Part shown: positions 35,007 through 47,483 of the stretch, in pieces
How the letters are laid out: every line of letters begins with the position of its first letter
How positions within the stretch are numbered: position 1 is the stretch's first letter
DNA from: Humulus lupulus
Taxonomy: Eukaryota; Streptophyta; Magnoliopsida; Rosales; Cannabaceae
Direction of reading: 5' to 3'
Assembly: GCF_963169125.1 (NCBI RefSeq)
Contig: NC_084799.1
Span: forward strand, 67,200,143 to 67,264,142
Length of the DNA: 64,000 nt
The notes under the pieces: model-generated
Databases searched by the model: none
What the model was told of the DNA's origin: nothing
Seen by the model: only the letters and a program-made list of their open reading frames with translations
Made by a program: the position numbers and the translations under genes

Positions 35007-36548
35007 CTGCACCAATGACCCTAACATGAATCGAAACAAAATACATACAATACAATACAATACAAAATAAAAAAAAATAAAAAGGAGAACAGAAGCTTTT
35101 GTTTTGGGGGTAATCTCTGAAAATTACATAGGCCAAAAAAATATGACAAAAGCCTTTGGCATGCCTTAGTAATCAATGGTGGTCATTATCTAGATGGTAT
35201 CATCATAGGAAGGAGCACCATCACACTGTACTACATGGTATCATCAGTGTTCCTTTGTGATTAAATAATAACATTTCATACTTCCAAACAGGCCCCCCTG
35301 TGTGATCGCTACCATCACACACACATATGAGTACTTAATAGAAAATGAATTGGATAAAATGATCTCTGTAAATGTACCAAAGATATGGGACTTTATTATT
35401 TATAGCTGAATAGTGCAAAGATACAAAGAGATGGAAAAAGGAGCTGGAAACTAAGAAGTGATTAACAGGAAACTAACCACACTAATCTACTAACTATAGT
35501 TGAACCTATATTATAGTTAGAGCTAACTAACTACATGTGCAAAAGTATTTGAAAACCACATGAATATAGTTAACTCATAGTATTTAGAAATCTCATGAAT
35601 GTTAAATTCTACAAAAGTAGGCACCAAATAAAATTAGAAAGAGACCCAATTCGTTTCATTCCTAAAAATATCAAGGTACCAAATACACATAAGGACCAAG
35701 TATGATTGCCACAAATAAGCACAAATTTAAGGTACTCAAATACAATACATCAAGCAAGCCCAAATGAAAGGTCAAGTACAACTACCACAGGTAAACTATT
35801 TGTTCAGTGTATTTTGTTCAGGTAAATTACTTTAAGTGGGAAATATTCTATTTCCTACAAATATAGAAGGATTAATACTATAGTCAAAGACTTTTTCGAT
35901 TGTATATTTATCGTAAAATTTGAAGCAACTTTAAGTTGTATTTTCTTTCTTTCTTTTTAATGTTAGGTGTGATTTCTTGGTGCATCTGAGCTGGAAGTTT
36001 GCTGCTTAAAAGTGTAAATTAAGTTGGTATAATAGCAATGGTTAAAATAACATAATGTTTATGCTCAAATTCTGTTTTTGAAGAATAAATTGTCTCAACC
36101 AAAAGATAGTTAACATGCATGCCAGAAAAATAGCATAAGAAAACTGAATTCAAACCTTTGCTTTTCTAGTCGAAACATCTTCCAATTGTCACATAGTCCA
36201 AGTAAGAACAAAAGCACACACCTTAAATTTTTCTTAACAATATTTCAGCAACTTAAAAACAAAGGTAAGATTGGAGATTATCATGCTCTTAGGGCCAAAA
36301 AAAAATGTTGGAGCTTATTTGTTCAAGTCAGTATTGAGATGGCTAATTAAGATTCAAACCCCATTGGACAGTATGTGGATTCGAGAAAGAAATAATGAGC
36401 TTTAATGCAACCACATCTTGTTTGATTTAAAACATGAAAATTTAAGCAATAGCATGCTAGAGAGGCTGATGTATAACTTACTAATTATAGAGTCTCAAGT
36501 GTCTTACACAGCTTAAACACTTTTATATAGTGATAATAATAAACAAAC
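35007..36548. other. non-coding interior of the gene-carrying CACTA
   Basis: AT-rich, with no exon that I can recognise. It may contain introns or flanks of the captured genes. The joint between the ureide permease and DEK1 material cannot be placed. Confidence 0.5.
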
Positions 36549-36825
36549 CTGAAGGGCTCGACGAGCTAATTGAGTTGAAAATATCCTGCGAGCAATGCTA
36601 GAAACATCAAGAACAGAATCACCTCCTACTGCACGAACAGCAGTTGCCATGGCTGCTGCTTCCCTACTTCCAGCATTAGGAATAGAGGATATGAGAGAAG
36701 CTTCTATCTCCTTCCATTTATGTTCTTCCTTCTCCAAGAGAGCCTTTTGTCTTTCTTTACCTCTACCCTCCTCTTCACATCTTTGCATTAATAGCTCCTC
36801 TTCCATCTCTTTTTCTCTTATGTAA
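36549..36825 (-). pseudogene. captured DEK1 (phytocalpain) exon
   Basis: A single exon with an AG acceptor just above 36825 and a GT donor at 36548-36547. It encodes YIREKEMEEELLMQRCEEEG, then RGKERQKALLEKEEHKWKEI, then EASLISSIPNAGSREAAAMA and RRIFSTQLARRALQ. This matches the charged, coiled-coil-like cytosolic part of DEK1, a plant membrane-anchored calpain needed for epidermal identity, just before its LG3/calpain portion. Compared with the family as I know it, residues between DSVL and SSIARR are shortened (DSVLDVSSIARR). None of the membrane segments or the calpain core are present, so no functional protein is possible from this piece alone. Confidence 0.85.
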
Positions 36826-37838
36826 CTGCAAATTGGTACATACAAGAGTATATAGAAACTTGCACAAGACACTGCACAGTCTCATACGTCCTAAAAGAAC
36901 GATTTTCCTTTTATGAGCATTTAAAGGTAAGTAAAAATATATACACGTATTTACTTGCACATTAGAAAAGTTGAATACTTGAATTCAAGTGTCAAAACTC
37001 AACATGTTCACATATATTCTTATGCATTCAGAATCAAGAAAATGACCAGAAAGAAATAAGAGAAAATTTAAAGATGTTGAAGACAATGTGGATTTTTTAT
37101 GCCAAAATTAAATTTAGACTAGCTCTTTGGCTAATTGATGTAAAAGATTCTATGAAGGATAGGAGCTTTTTTTTTTTGAAATTTTATTTTTATTTTCTTA
37201 TAGTCTGATTTCCTTTTCCACAATTGTTTATTTGTATTATTATCACTACTTATTAATATTATTTTCATTTTTATTAAAAACTAATTATTATATATTAAAA
37301 CAGGGCTTCTCAACTAGATTAAAAAAAGCACATGTTATAGTTGAAAAAGCAAGAGAAATTGTATAAATTAAATGCTATAATACAAACATACTGATGCTTT
37401 CCAAACAAAGTTAAATAATGTCTAATAAATATATGTGGTCAAAAGGTTAAAAAAAAGGTTCAATATGTCATATAATTAGACAAACAAAAATACGTTAAAT
37501 TATAAAATGCATTCAACATGTTATTTCAGAAAAAGTCATTGTATTACTTTAGACACCAACAGTAAATTTCATACTGCAATCATATCAGTGTCTTAAAACC
37601 TGATTGTATATGTTAATTTAACAAGACAATCCCTAAAATTACCTTTGAACAACACTTAGAGAGAGGATTCCGGAGAGTTCCCAGCTGAGACGACAAGAGA
37701 AAGTAGCAATAGAGTAACTTAACAGCAACGCAAATAATAGCTCATATAGTTAATATCTAGAGAGCTCTAAGAAGAAAAAAAAACATATATTATGCCAAAT
37801 TTTGATAAAAATAGGTAAGGGATAAGGAGCTGCTATAC
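36826..37838. other. non-coding interior of the gene-carrying CACTA
   Basis: AT-rich sequence with poly-T/poly-A runs (for example 37168-37177). I see no exon or repeat that I can name. Confidence 0.5.
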
Positions 37839-40154
37839 TCAAGAAAATGAGAATCGCAAGGGCTCTAATGCCTCATTACCAAATTTCTTGGCAATTATAG
37901 GGCGAAAATCATCTGCATCTACAAGGGTCTCTAAAAAAGGAAGTAATGAAATTAGTGCACAGTCCGATGGATCATCAAACCAACTCTTTATGGGAATCCC
38001 ATTATTCACTTGCAAGCGGAACACCTGAAAGGATTAAAAGAGACCAAGGCTTAGGAATTAAAGTACATGACATAGAGCAAAAAAAAATTGTTTCCTTCCT
38101 CAATTTACCTCAATTCTATCAATAAAATTTCCTTATAACTCCCCTGCCTCTCTCTCATTAGATTAATATTTGTTACCACTTCCTACAAATACCAAGGTTG
38201 GAAGAACAATAAATTTTTGAGTAATACTAAGACATTAGCTCGTATCAATGTACGATACAGGATCCTATTGCCTACTCTTAGAAGCTCGTTTCACTAAAAG
38301 CACACTGACTTTGTAGCTCTAAAACAAGGCATGTTCTACTTATGATAAGCCTACAAAAATGCTGAATTCATAGCTCTATCCTAAGGCACATTTAACATCA
38401 AATGTATGGTGTAACTAATCTTGAAACCCCAGTAACCAAATATGAAAAGGATAGCATAAAATGCAACTGAAATAAGGTTAGACATCTAAATTAAAGAAGG
38501 AACCAAAGCTTGAGATTTTTTGCAAATTCATCATGAGATATACTTGAGGAGAATTATCAACTATAGAAACTTTTGCAAGATCAATATCTAAAACTATCAA
38601 ATCTTTAGTGTAATTGGCATTAGAAAAGATGCACGATTCACGATATACATGCCGAAAGATGATATTTCCATCTGGATCTAGAATATCAAGGAGCTGTTCT
38701 GCATATATGCTTTGGCTGGCAGTAAAAATAATAACTTCAAACATCTCAGCAACTCGCTCTAAGAATATTTTGACGTGAGGTCGTTTTCTGACATACATAG
38801 TGCGCTCTTTCATGTTGAAAAAAATAGTAAAGGTGAAGTCTGCATCTTCACAAGGTTCCAATGTAGAATGGACAAGTGTTTCTACATGTATGAAAATGGG
38901 AGGTTAAATATCAATCATATAGTCAAACAGATATTCCTTTATGGGAAAGTAAAAACAATAGGAAAAAGGTTGTTCCCCTTCATAAAATTAACACTTGTTA
39001 AAAAAAGGAAATAAAACTGTCATATATGTATTTATAATTTTAATATGTATTTTAATTTAAGCCATTAAATTAACTTCATGAACAATGACATGGCCCAATT
39101 AATAGGCTTTGGATGGTAAATCCACAACAAATTTAATTATCTTACTTTCAACTATTTCACCTTCAATGGTTCATGACCATGTAGGGACCTCTTGCAATAT
39201 ATAATAGATACCTTGAATTTGGTTAATTCAATAAAGAACCTAAAATTATCATCAAAATTACCTATATTTTTCAAGTAATATGTACACTTCTGAATTATGA
39301 TAACATGGTGGAAGTAGTAAATCAATTAACAAACTGACTAGAAAATTATGACCATTCCAGAAATCAGAATAATAAATGTAATGACTTGATACAAGCAATT
39401 CAATCCACTTACCATCCAAATCAAGTACTAGAGTTATAAGCTTCCTTCTTGAAGTTTCCTTGGGCAATGAAATGGATTAGAAATTGGATCCATCATTGCT
39501 TGTTCATCTGATTTCTCATCATTGGCACTACTGCTTCTAATAGAGTCCTCTAGTAAAGGTAGAACACAAAATTGCTCAGCAACACCTAACAACATGTTTG
39601 GCTCTGGATGCTCGTAATTAGCAAAGCAATTTGATTCGCTAATATCATTGAATGCAGTTCTGCCAAAGGTAAAGTCTGACACGATCATGTCAGAAATGTA
39701 GAATTCTGACACATCACAATATTGATAGTCACTTGAACTTCTATTATCATCACTTTCATCTGCTTCTAACCAAGAAATGTTGGGATACTTGTCACTACAT
39801 ACTGGTGATAAATGAAAGAACATCAAATCAAATATAAGCTTTACACAAGAAGCATAAAATAACAGTTTTTTTATGTTTGATAAATTTTAAGCTAAAATAT
39901 AGCTAGGACGAATATCTATTGTTTGGAATGCATTTACTCTCTTTTTTCTTCTACAACTGCTTCTAAAGAAATTGGTTAGTATTGAATGCTCAAACCTGCA
40001 TCACTGTCCTTATTTGCTTCACTACGAACTTCAATGGACTCCAAATAAGGAGAAAAAATAGTCTCCATTCGTGGTGGTAAAGCATGGCTAGACTCCTACA
40101 ATAAATGGAAAAGTGTTGATACGTAAGTACAAAAGTAAATTAGAACCACCATTG

Positions 40155-40191
<37 letters not shown>

Positions 40192-41091
40192 ATAAACTTT
40201 TTTCTAGTTATTATGTTAAATAATGTGTCCAATTGTTCAGCTATATCATTCTTTAATTTAAATGAATAATTATTGTTTAATTAGAAGTGGTTCATAATAA
40301 AAAAAATTGTATAAAAAAAACAACAAAAATGAAATATTAGTCAAATCTGACTTGTCGAGAGTGCTTGAATTATTTTTTCCTTTAATCTTACAGGGTGTTG
40401 TATTTCGGCAGGTGTTATTGTAATTTTGGCACAAGTAAGGTGGTTCAATGTAATTTTCTCTATATTTGAAAAGCTCATACAAAAAAATTGTTTACTTAAA
40501 ATGATCTCACATATGAAACAATATATATAATAATAGACCACGACTGCATGTCATATAAAAAGTAAACACTTTTCATTAAAAAAATTTACCATTTGTCCCA
40601 CGATTGTAGAATCACAAGATTGATTCAGAGACTGAGATTTTTCATCATCTAGAAATTCTTGATGGTCAACTGCTTCATCGCACGCAATGTCCTCAGTAGA
40701 GATTTGGATACTCGTACATACTGTGAGAAAAGTTCAATGCATCTTCAAATATGAATGTAAAATTGCATATGAATAAATGCTTAGAGCAAAATGGTTTCCT
40801 CAAAGACAACATTAAATATTTCACATTGTTAGTCTAATAAATAAAAGCTTGACAATATACTACTCAAATCTTCTATTCGCTTCTATTTTATCTTTCATAA
40901 ATTGTAAAACTAAATCCAATTGCAATGACTGAGGCATGCAATGAAGTGAATAAAATTATGTAATTGTTATAACAGAGAGGGAATCATACCAGTAGACCTG
41001 TCTGGTCATTTTTGATAGGAAACCGACTTCAATCCTTTTTTGTATAGATGTTATAACTGTTGGCAACAATTCAGCAGTCATTCTTGAATAT
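37839..41091 (-). pseudogene. captured SSP4/SCPL2-like CTD phosphatase gene
   Basis: This is the most complete captured gene, related to plant FCP/SCP-family phosphatases of the RNA polymerase II CTD (NIF/HAD fold). Exons in gene order: 40990-41091 (MTAELLPTVITS...; identity uncertain), 40590-40720 (EFLDDEKSQSLNQSCDSTIV), 39996-40095 (ESSHALPPRMETIFSPYLES), 39414-39794 (NISWLEADESDD... then KLITLVLDLD), 38544-38881 (TLVHSTLEPCEDADFTF, VRKRPHVKIFLERVAEMFEV, IIFTASQSIYAEQLLDILDP, IVDNSPQ) and 37839-38024 (VFRLQVNNGIPIKSWFDDP... RPIIAKKFGN). The DxDxT nucleophile motif DLDET is split by the intron at 39413/38881 and intact, and FTASQ is present. Within exon 39414-39794 an in-frame acidic region is deleted and the frame shifts near 39465, between NPFHCP and SRRKLITLV. 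Some upstream exon phases do not agree. I judge it a pseudogene. Confidence 0.85.
40159..40186. repeat. GA dinucleotide microsatellite
   Basis: An uninterrupted (GA)n run in an intron of the captured phosphatase gene. Confidence 0.95.
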
Positions 41092-42251
41092 CTGTAATAC
41101 AAAATAGCAATAAGTAAAGATAGGATTTAGTGAAAAGACAAAAAAGCAGGATAAAGCAGGAAGTCACTTTGAGCAAGAGCATCCTGAACCTACAGGTATA
41201 GCAACATTCTAAATACTATTCCCTGGTGTCTAAATAGCTAGCAAATAGAGTGGAAATTTAATTAAACTTAAGTTAACCAAGTTGTTAAATTCCCAATTTT
41301 TATAATAGTATAATTCATGTCCTAAATGACGGTAATAGTAGCCAGGTACCCAGGCAACAAGAGACATTTTATTTAAAAAAATTGAATGGCATCAAGCTTA
41401 AGCAGCTCAATAAGCAATGCATAATAGTAAACCTGTCATTGGATTTGGAGGTTAAAAGATAGAAAAAAGACATGTATTTAAACAAAATAATGTGAATAGG
41501 AAATGAATTATACGGTGTGGATGATATCAAAAGCATGAGAATTTTGAACAAGGACACCAGCAATCTACCATGGATTTCCTGCTGAATCAAGTAAAGAATA
41601 CCTACACCAGAAATATGTGGAAATTGTAATTTAAAACTTGAGAATCTAAAGATGATGTTTATTGGACCAATTAAAAAACTAAGGAAAATGGTGTACGGCC
41701 AAGAGCTCTTTCTTTCAAACCTGGATGCAACTACATCAAGATATGCCCCAAGGAAATTGAAAGTGCTGTGAAAGATACAGATTTTGAAGGTTCCTTGTAT
41801 TCTGCTACCTGCAAAAAAACTGAAGAAGGTCCATCCAACATGACTGCCAAAGTTGAGGCAGATGCATTCCATGCCTAGGTATCATGGATTCAAGAGGTAG
41901 CAAGGAACACTAAAAAAGAAAATGATAATATTTTAGGTTCTTAACTTAAACAAGTTTCCCAAAAAAGAGCAGCAATATATACCTTAAAATAAGGGTCAAA
42001 TAGCAAGCATGTCATCGGAGTTGCTTGAAATGAGACTGATAGACCAAGGCCTCGGATTGAGAAAACCCCAGCAATATGCAAAATCGAAAATTAATTTTGA
42101 AAACCACAGGTTTTATAGATTCTATGAGATTCAAGCTGATAAATCTAACATCTACAACTAAATACTTACCTGGCTTGCCAAGACTGAAGAGAAGAATGAA
42201 TCCAAGAAGCCCAATGACTGGAAACAAATTGACAGAGAGATAGAGAAAGAC

Positions 42252-42286
<35 letters not shown>

Positions 42287-42572
42287 TTTGAGGGATGGAG
42301 GAGATTTGAGGAGATTTGAGAGAGTGAGGAGTTCGGAGACCGTACCAAGCCAAAGAAATGGGTCTCTTCTTTGTGTCAAAATGTTGATGGAAATGGGTCT
42401 GTTCTTTGTTGAAGAAATGTTGAAGGAAATGAAAAAAAAAAAAAGCTAAGTGGCGGGATGACTAAATATTACTGCCCTTTTTTCAGTAAGTTGCCCAATA
42501 TAATACTATTTCATAATAATTTTTTATTAGTATTATATTGATGTGTTATGGAAATGGGTATTTTGTGTAGTG
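41092..42572. other. right part of the gene-carrying CACTA, no secure gene
   Basis: A plus-strand stretch near 41730-41876 translates ESAVKDTDFEGSLYSATCKK to a stop and may be an exon relic of a fourth gene, but I cannot name it. Near 42010-42350 the sequence has the look of a 5' UTR and promoter (GA repeat 42254-42282). The last 100 bp lead to the CACTA end at 42572. Confidence 0.4.
42254..42282. repeat. GA dinucleotide microsatellite
   Basis: (GA)n run, possibly in the former 5' leader of the captured CTD phosphatase gene. Its complement gives Ser/Leu-rich false ORFs. Confidence 0.95.
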
Positions 42573-43094
42573 ATGTGCTGAGGTAACCCTGACATATCCT
42601 TTAGAAACACATCCACAATCTCTCAGACTAATCTAGCCTGTCCTACTCCCACTGGCACGACCTGAGTGTTATCCACCACATTAGCTAAGAATCATATGCA
42701 ACAACCTTGCAATGGATCTCTAGCCCTTAATACTGATATCATATGTTTACGGGGTCCATGCACAGTGCTAACAAATACAAAGGGATCCTCACCCTTAGGC
42801 CGAAGGGTTACCATCTTTTTCTTGCAATCTATCATTTCCCCACACTTGGCTAACCAGTCCATATCTAGGATCATATTAAACTCGATCATAACCAACTCTA
42901 TTAAGTTAACTAATGAATCTTTTCCCACAATAATCTAACCCATCTCTTACAAGTTACAAATAGGGTTCCAAATTCTCATCCTTACATAATCACGTAATCC
43001 ACATACTAATTCAAAGCTTCTACTAGATGCAACAAAACAAAGAAAGCATGGCCCCAGAACCAATCAGCACAATATAAGAACCAGAACCAGGAAG
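42573..43094 (-). pseudogene. pol: E-A protease region
   Basis: The minus-strand frame 42692-42928 reads VNLIELVMIEFNMILDMDWL, then AKCGEMIDCKKKMVTLRPKG, the flap and downstream part of a gypsy aspartic protease. Farther upstream a degraded SGSYIVLIGSGAM-like segment (near 43075) corresponds to the catalytic D-S-G region, with the catalytic Asp not recognisable. Downstream it reads VVPVGVGQARLV, a stop, then VFLKDMSGLPQH up to the CACTA insertion. The region is bounded upstream by a solo LTR inserted after 43094. Confidence 0.8.
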
Positions 43095-43934
43095 TGCTAC
43101 AGATTTGTAATAAATCTTCGTAAGACCAAGTATCGCCCCACAAGGACTGAATCATCAATTACCAAACAATTAATATTTTTTTATTCTATTTGGTTAACAA
43201 TATTGTAAAGAACAAGAACATAAACTATTGTAAATTTCAAGAATAAAGAAAGATAAAGCAACACAAGAAATTAATTCAAGATCAAATAATTAGGGGTTTT
43301 AATCTCATCAACTATTCCTCCTATCAATTACTAATGCAAGTTTTCTTTTCTCCTTCTTATCAAGATAACAATTTGTCAAAAGAAGTTTATAATCAAGTTA
43401 CGAATTACAAACCTCGAGCAAGATGAGAATTTTCTATATTTCTATGATAAATTCATCAACTAGGAAGCATTAACATTCACAATCTTTATATGTCACATAA
43501 ACAATCACGATACTCTCATTCTATGATTACGCATATGTCTAACCTATCAATGCATATTTAAATCTCACTTTTCATATTTTTTATTCAAAAACATGTAGAT
43601 TATGATAGTAGATGGCCAATCAAATATCAAACAATAAGCATAGATAGGAAAGAGACTTAAAAATTTAAGAAGAAAATCAACTTTGCATTAGATCATAATA
43701 GGAGTTCCAGTGACTCAATTAAAATACCTAATAAAAAACTGAGTCCATAATCATCATTCTAAACATAAACAATGGAAAATAACATAGAATTCTAAGGTAA
43801 AAGAAAAAGAACTGTTGAAAATATTTGGCGGTGCTCCACGATGTATCCCTTGCTCTCCAAAATTGTCCTCTAAAAAAGTGTGATTTTTCTGTCCCCTCCT
43901 CTTTTCCTTCTTTCGAAATTAGGTTTATAACAAA

Positions 43935-45311
43935 ATTTTTCTTTCTCAGGGATGGGATTACTGATGTACAAGGGTTAGATCTATGTTCCGATGGATTCTG
44001 ATATCCGGCGAGAGATCTTAGATGAATCTCATACCACTCCCTATTCTTTACATCCAGGTACGACGAAGATGTACCAAGATTTGAGAGCCTTGTATTGGTG
44101 TTCGGGAATGAAGAGGGATGTGGTGGATTATGTGGCCAAGTGCTTAACTTGTCAGCAGGTAAAGGTTGAACATCAAAGGCTGGCAGGGTTATTGCAGCCT
44201 CTAGGGATTCCAGAGGGAAGTGGGAGGATATCACTATGGACTTTGTGGTTGGTTTGCCAAAGACTGTGGGACAGAATGATTCAATGTGGGTGATTGTGGA
44301 AAGGTATGCCAAGTCCGCCCACTTTTTACCTGTCGGGACGACTTATACTGTGGATCGATATGCTGAGTTGTATGTGAAGAAAATTGTGCGACTTCATGGG
44401 GCTCTGAGGTCGATAGTATCCGACAGAGACCCCACCTTCAACTCCAAGTTTTGGGAGAGTGTGCAGAAGGCTATGGGTACGCATTTACGGTTTAGTACCA
44501 CTTATCATCCTCAGACAGATGGACAGTCTAAGAGGACGATTCAGATACTGGAAGACATGCTACGAGCCTGTGTACTAGATTTTGGGGGATCTTGGAGTAA
44601 GTATCTCCCTTTGATTCAGTTTTCGTATAATAAAAGTTATCAGGCGACTATCAGAGTGGCTTCGTATGAGATGCTATATGGGAGGAAGTGCAGATCACCT
44701 ATCCATTGAGATGAGACGGGTGAGATGAGGTACTTAGGTCCTGAGATGGTTCAAAGGACCAATGAGGTGATTGAAAAGATTAGAGCTCGAATGCTTGCCT
44801 CCCAGAGTCACCAGAAGAGTTACTCAGACTTGAAACGCAGGAGCGTAGAGTTTCAAGTCGGTGACCATGTGTTTCTTAGGGTTTCACCTTTGAGAGGAGT
44901 TAAACGGTTTGGTGTTCGGGGCAAGCTTAGCCCTAGGTTTGTTGGCCCCTTTGAGAATCTGAACTGGTTGGAGAGGTACCTTATAGATTGGCGATGCCTC
45001 CAGCCTTATCAGGGGTTCATGATGTTTTTCACGTGTCCATGCTCCGGAAGTATGTATCAGATTCGACGCATGTACTGAGTTATGAGAATTTGGAGCTGGA
45101 CCAGGATCTATCATATGAGGAGAAGTCGGTTTAAATTCTCGACTGTAAGGATAAAGTTTTGCGGAGCAAGACCATCGCCTTGGTGAAAGTGTTGTGGAGG
45201 AACAACAAGGTTGAGGAGGTGAGGCGACGTGGGAACTTGAATCGGATATGCGGGAGCGGTATCCCGAGTTGTTCAGGTAATTTCGAGGACAAAATTTCTG
45301 GAGGGGATAGT
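43935..45311 (+). pseudogene. pol: Ty3/gypsy integrase fragment, plus strand
   Basis: A 5'-truncated pol reading into its own 3' LTR. The integrase zinc finger (about 43990-44190) has LHPGTTKMYQDLRALYWCSG and AKCLTCQQVKVEHQR; the HHCC set is in part visible. The catalytic core (44236-44709) starts MDFVVGLPKTVGQNDSMWVI and has the Asp of SIVSDRDPTF and the YHPQTDGQSKRTIQILEDML segment with a Glu, in line with DDE. Next come SVEFQVGDHVFLRVSPLRGV (near 44860) and LSPRFVGPFE. The end, KTIALVKVLWRNNKVEE (45165-45215), precedes the polypurine tract. A stop at 44708 (SPIH then stop) and frame changes near 44220 and 44960 show it is dead. No chromodomain is seen. Confidence 0.9.
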
Positions 45312-47483
45312 TGTAGCGTCCCAAATTTGCTAATAAGGCTTAAGGCCTTGATTAGCGTGCCAGGAGGGCAATAAGTGGTTTATTATGTTAATGTGTGAAT
45401 TTGATGAGTATGTGATTAGAAATGCATGCTTAGGTAAATTAAATATGCATGTGGGCCCCGTTTGGTTATTAGGGGCATATTTGTAATTTTATCCCATTCA
45501 GGACATAAATGTAATAATTGTGAATATTGTAATATATTCATGTTGCACGATCCGGGACAATCCTAGGGAGCGGTTTAGCTAGAAAGTCACAACGGGGTCG
45601 AATACCAGACTCGGGGCGAGTCAAGGGGTATTCCGAGCATTAGATGTTTTATGGGGTTATCGGGTTATGAAAATAAATATTTGGGGATATATTTGAAGTT
45701 AGAACGTTTAGGAGGGAATATTGGGGAAATTTACCATTTTTCCCTTGGGGAAATTTTTGGTACCCCGAGCCTTGAAGGTAATTTAAGTGACTTGGTTAAG
45801 TAAGACAAAACTAAGGAAGCATTCAGAAACTAGGAAACCGACCCAAACACTTATCTCTCTCTCATTTTCTCTAAACTATACCAAGGGGAAACTCTGAAGA
45901 TTAAGCTAGGAATTGGAGCTCTAAACTTGGGGATTAGCTCAGTTTCAACTTGTTGATTCAAGCAGAGGCTAAGGTAAGCTTTAAACTATGATTCTAACCA
46001 TTAAATTCTGTAACTTATTGGCTGGGTTTTAGTTTTATTAAGTCTTTAAGGTTGAAGATTTAGTGTGGGATTTGATGAAGTTTTAAGCTAGCTTCTTGTT
46101 AGGTTTTGCTGCTGAGACTATATTAGAACTTCTGTGGTGATTGAATTGGATTGTTGGAATAATTTTGGGGTAAATTGGCTTGGTTTTGGTGGTGAAAATG
46201 GAGGATTTTTCTGGGTTCAAAGGGTTGGGATGCGGCATTGTTCTTGCTGAGCTGCGACCCTCTAGAATACTTACGAGGTGAGGAAGAAGGGTGGGTCGCG
46301 TCACACCATAGATTGGGCTGCGACGCACATATCCTGTTTTGGGGGTTGGGGCTTCTGGTTGAGGCGGGCCGTGACATGGAATCTTGGGGTCGCGGCGCTT
46401 AGTGGGTTTTTTGACCCCAAGGAGGTTTTAGGCTAGGGAATCCAAAAGTTAAGGCTCGGGATGGATTTTATCACCCGGATTGATAGAATTCAAGGTCCCG
46501 AAGACTAGAATTATAACCCAAAGTTAATTAATGGATTAGAATTTGATGGATGGATATTGTGATACGTTGTGACTAGGTTTTCAGCGAGGCTCAGACTAGG
46601 GGACTGTGCTCGAGAGATCGGTGCTCGAAAAGCTCGGGACAAAGGTAAGAAAACTGTTGTACCCATAGAGCAGGGCATGGCCCTATAGTTTGTGTTGTAG
46701 GGCACGACCCTATGTGATTATAATGCAGGGTGTAGCCCTATTGTGTATGCTTGTATTTGTCTAAGTGTTTATTATGTTTATGCTATGTGTTGCATACCTG
46801 TAAATGTGCGGCAAAGGGTCGGGAATGGCAAAGGGCCGGGAACGGCGTCAAGCACGTGGAGTGCAAGGCCGAGTACGGCAAAGGGCTGGAAGCAGCGTTA
46901 GGCATGCGAAGTGCGAGTTGCCAGGGTGAGACCCCTATAGGATACCCGGGATGTCCTCATGGTGTACATCGCGAACCCAGGGCCTGGTAAAGCGCCTGGG
47001 ATGACATGGTCGTATGTGTTTAGCCTGTTTGCAGTTTTTACTATATGCTGAATGATGGATATGCATATGTTGTTTGCTTGAGTGGAGTTTTCTTGTTGGG
47101 ATTTGGCTCATGGGTGCTCTATGGTGCAGGTAAGGGAAAGGGGAAGGTCGACCAACCATGAGTACGGAGAGCATGAAGTGACGTGTACATGTTTGGCCTG
47201 CCTGGCTGCCACGGCCAGAGGTATTTTTGGGAGATGTCTTGTATTAAACCAGATTTTGCCGTTTAGTCAACTTTAATTATATTATGAGTTATAAATATTT
47301 CTAAACAGTATTTTGGGATCCCAAATGTTTAATGCTTTATAATTTTCAGTGAATGATTACATTTTCAAATTATATGACTTTTATTACAGTTTAGCTACAT
47401 TGTTAACCTAAAACCTCGATTAGCGAGTTAATTGCACGTATTAAACTCACTTAGTAACGTGTCTAAGGTAGTAGGGCATTACA
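45312..47483 (+). mobile_element. 3' LTR of the plus-strand gypsy fragment
   Basis: The polypurine run GGAGGGGATAG precedes TGTAGCGTCCCAAATTTG at 45312; the LTR ends ...GTAGTAGGGCATTACA at 47483. It is the same broad family as the E-A LTR in opposite orientation: AATAAGGCTTAAGGCCTTGA at its start is the complement of the E-A LTR end. Length 2172 bp. The bases after it (AGCCC) have no partner on the truncated left side. Confidence 0.9.

Larger units (their letters stand above)
32509..42572 (-). mobile_element. large CACTA transposon (family 3, copy B) carrying host gene fragments
   Basis: Left end CACTACAAAAATTC at 32509, right end ...ATTTTGTGTAGTG at 42572. It splits the E-A protease-RT frame (GLPQH on one side, a GDRDVILLVLGMEP-type reading on the other). 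The left 720 bp match the CACTA terminus 6860-7605 in inverse orientation, including the TAACACA/TGTGTTA subterminal repeats. The flanks CTA and ATG do not form a clean TSD, so a decayed TSD or a rearranged end is possible. Between the ends lie intron-bearing pieces of three unrelated host genes, all on the minus strand: ureide permease, DEK1 and an SSP4-like CTD phosphatase. No transposase is seen. Confidence 0.8.

Noticed and set aside
42012..42379. Ser/Leu-rich ORFs of 60-113 aa on the minus strand
   Set aside because: They are translations of the GA/CT microsatellite and surrounding leader-like sequence.
32509..42572. The gene-carrying block as ordinary chromosomal genes flanked by two unrelated MITEs
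   Set aside because: The E-A protease and RT frames on both sides are parts of one pol gene, so the block was inserted as a unit. The missing clean TSD keeps some doubt.
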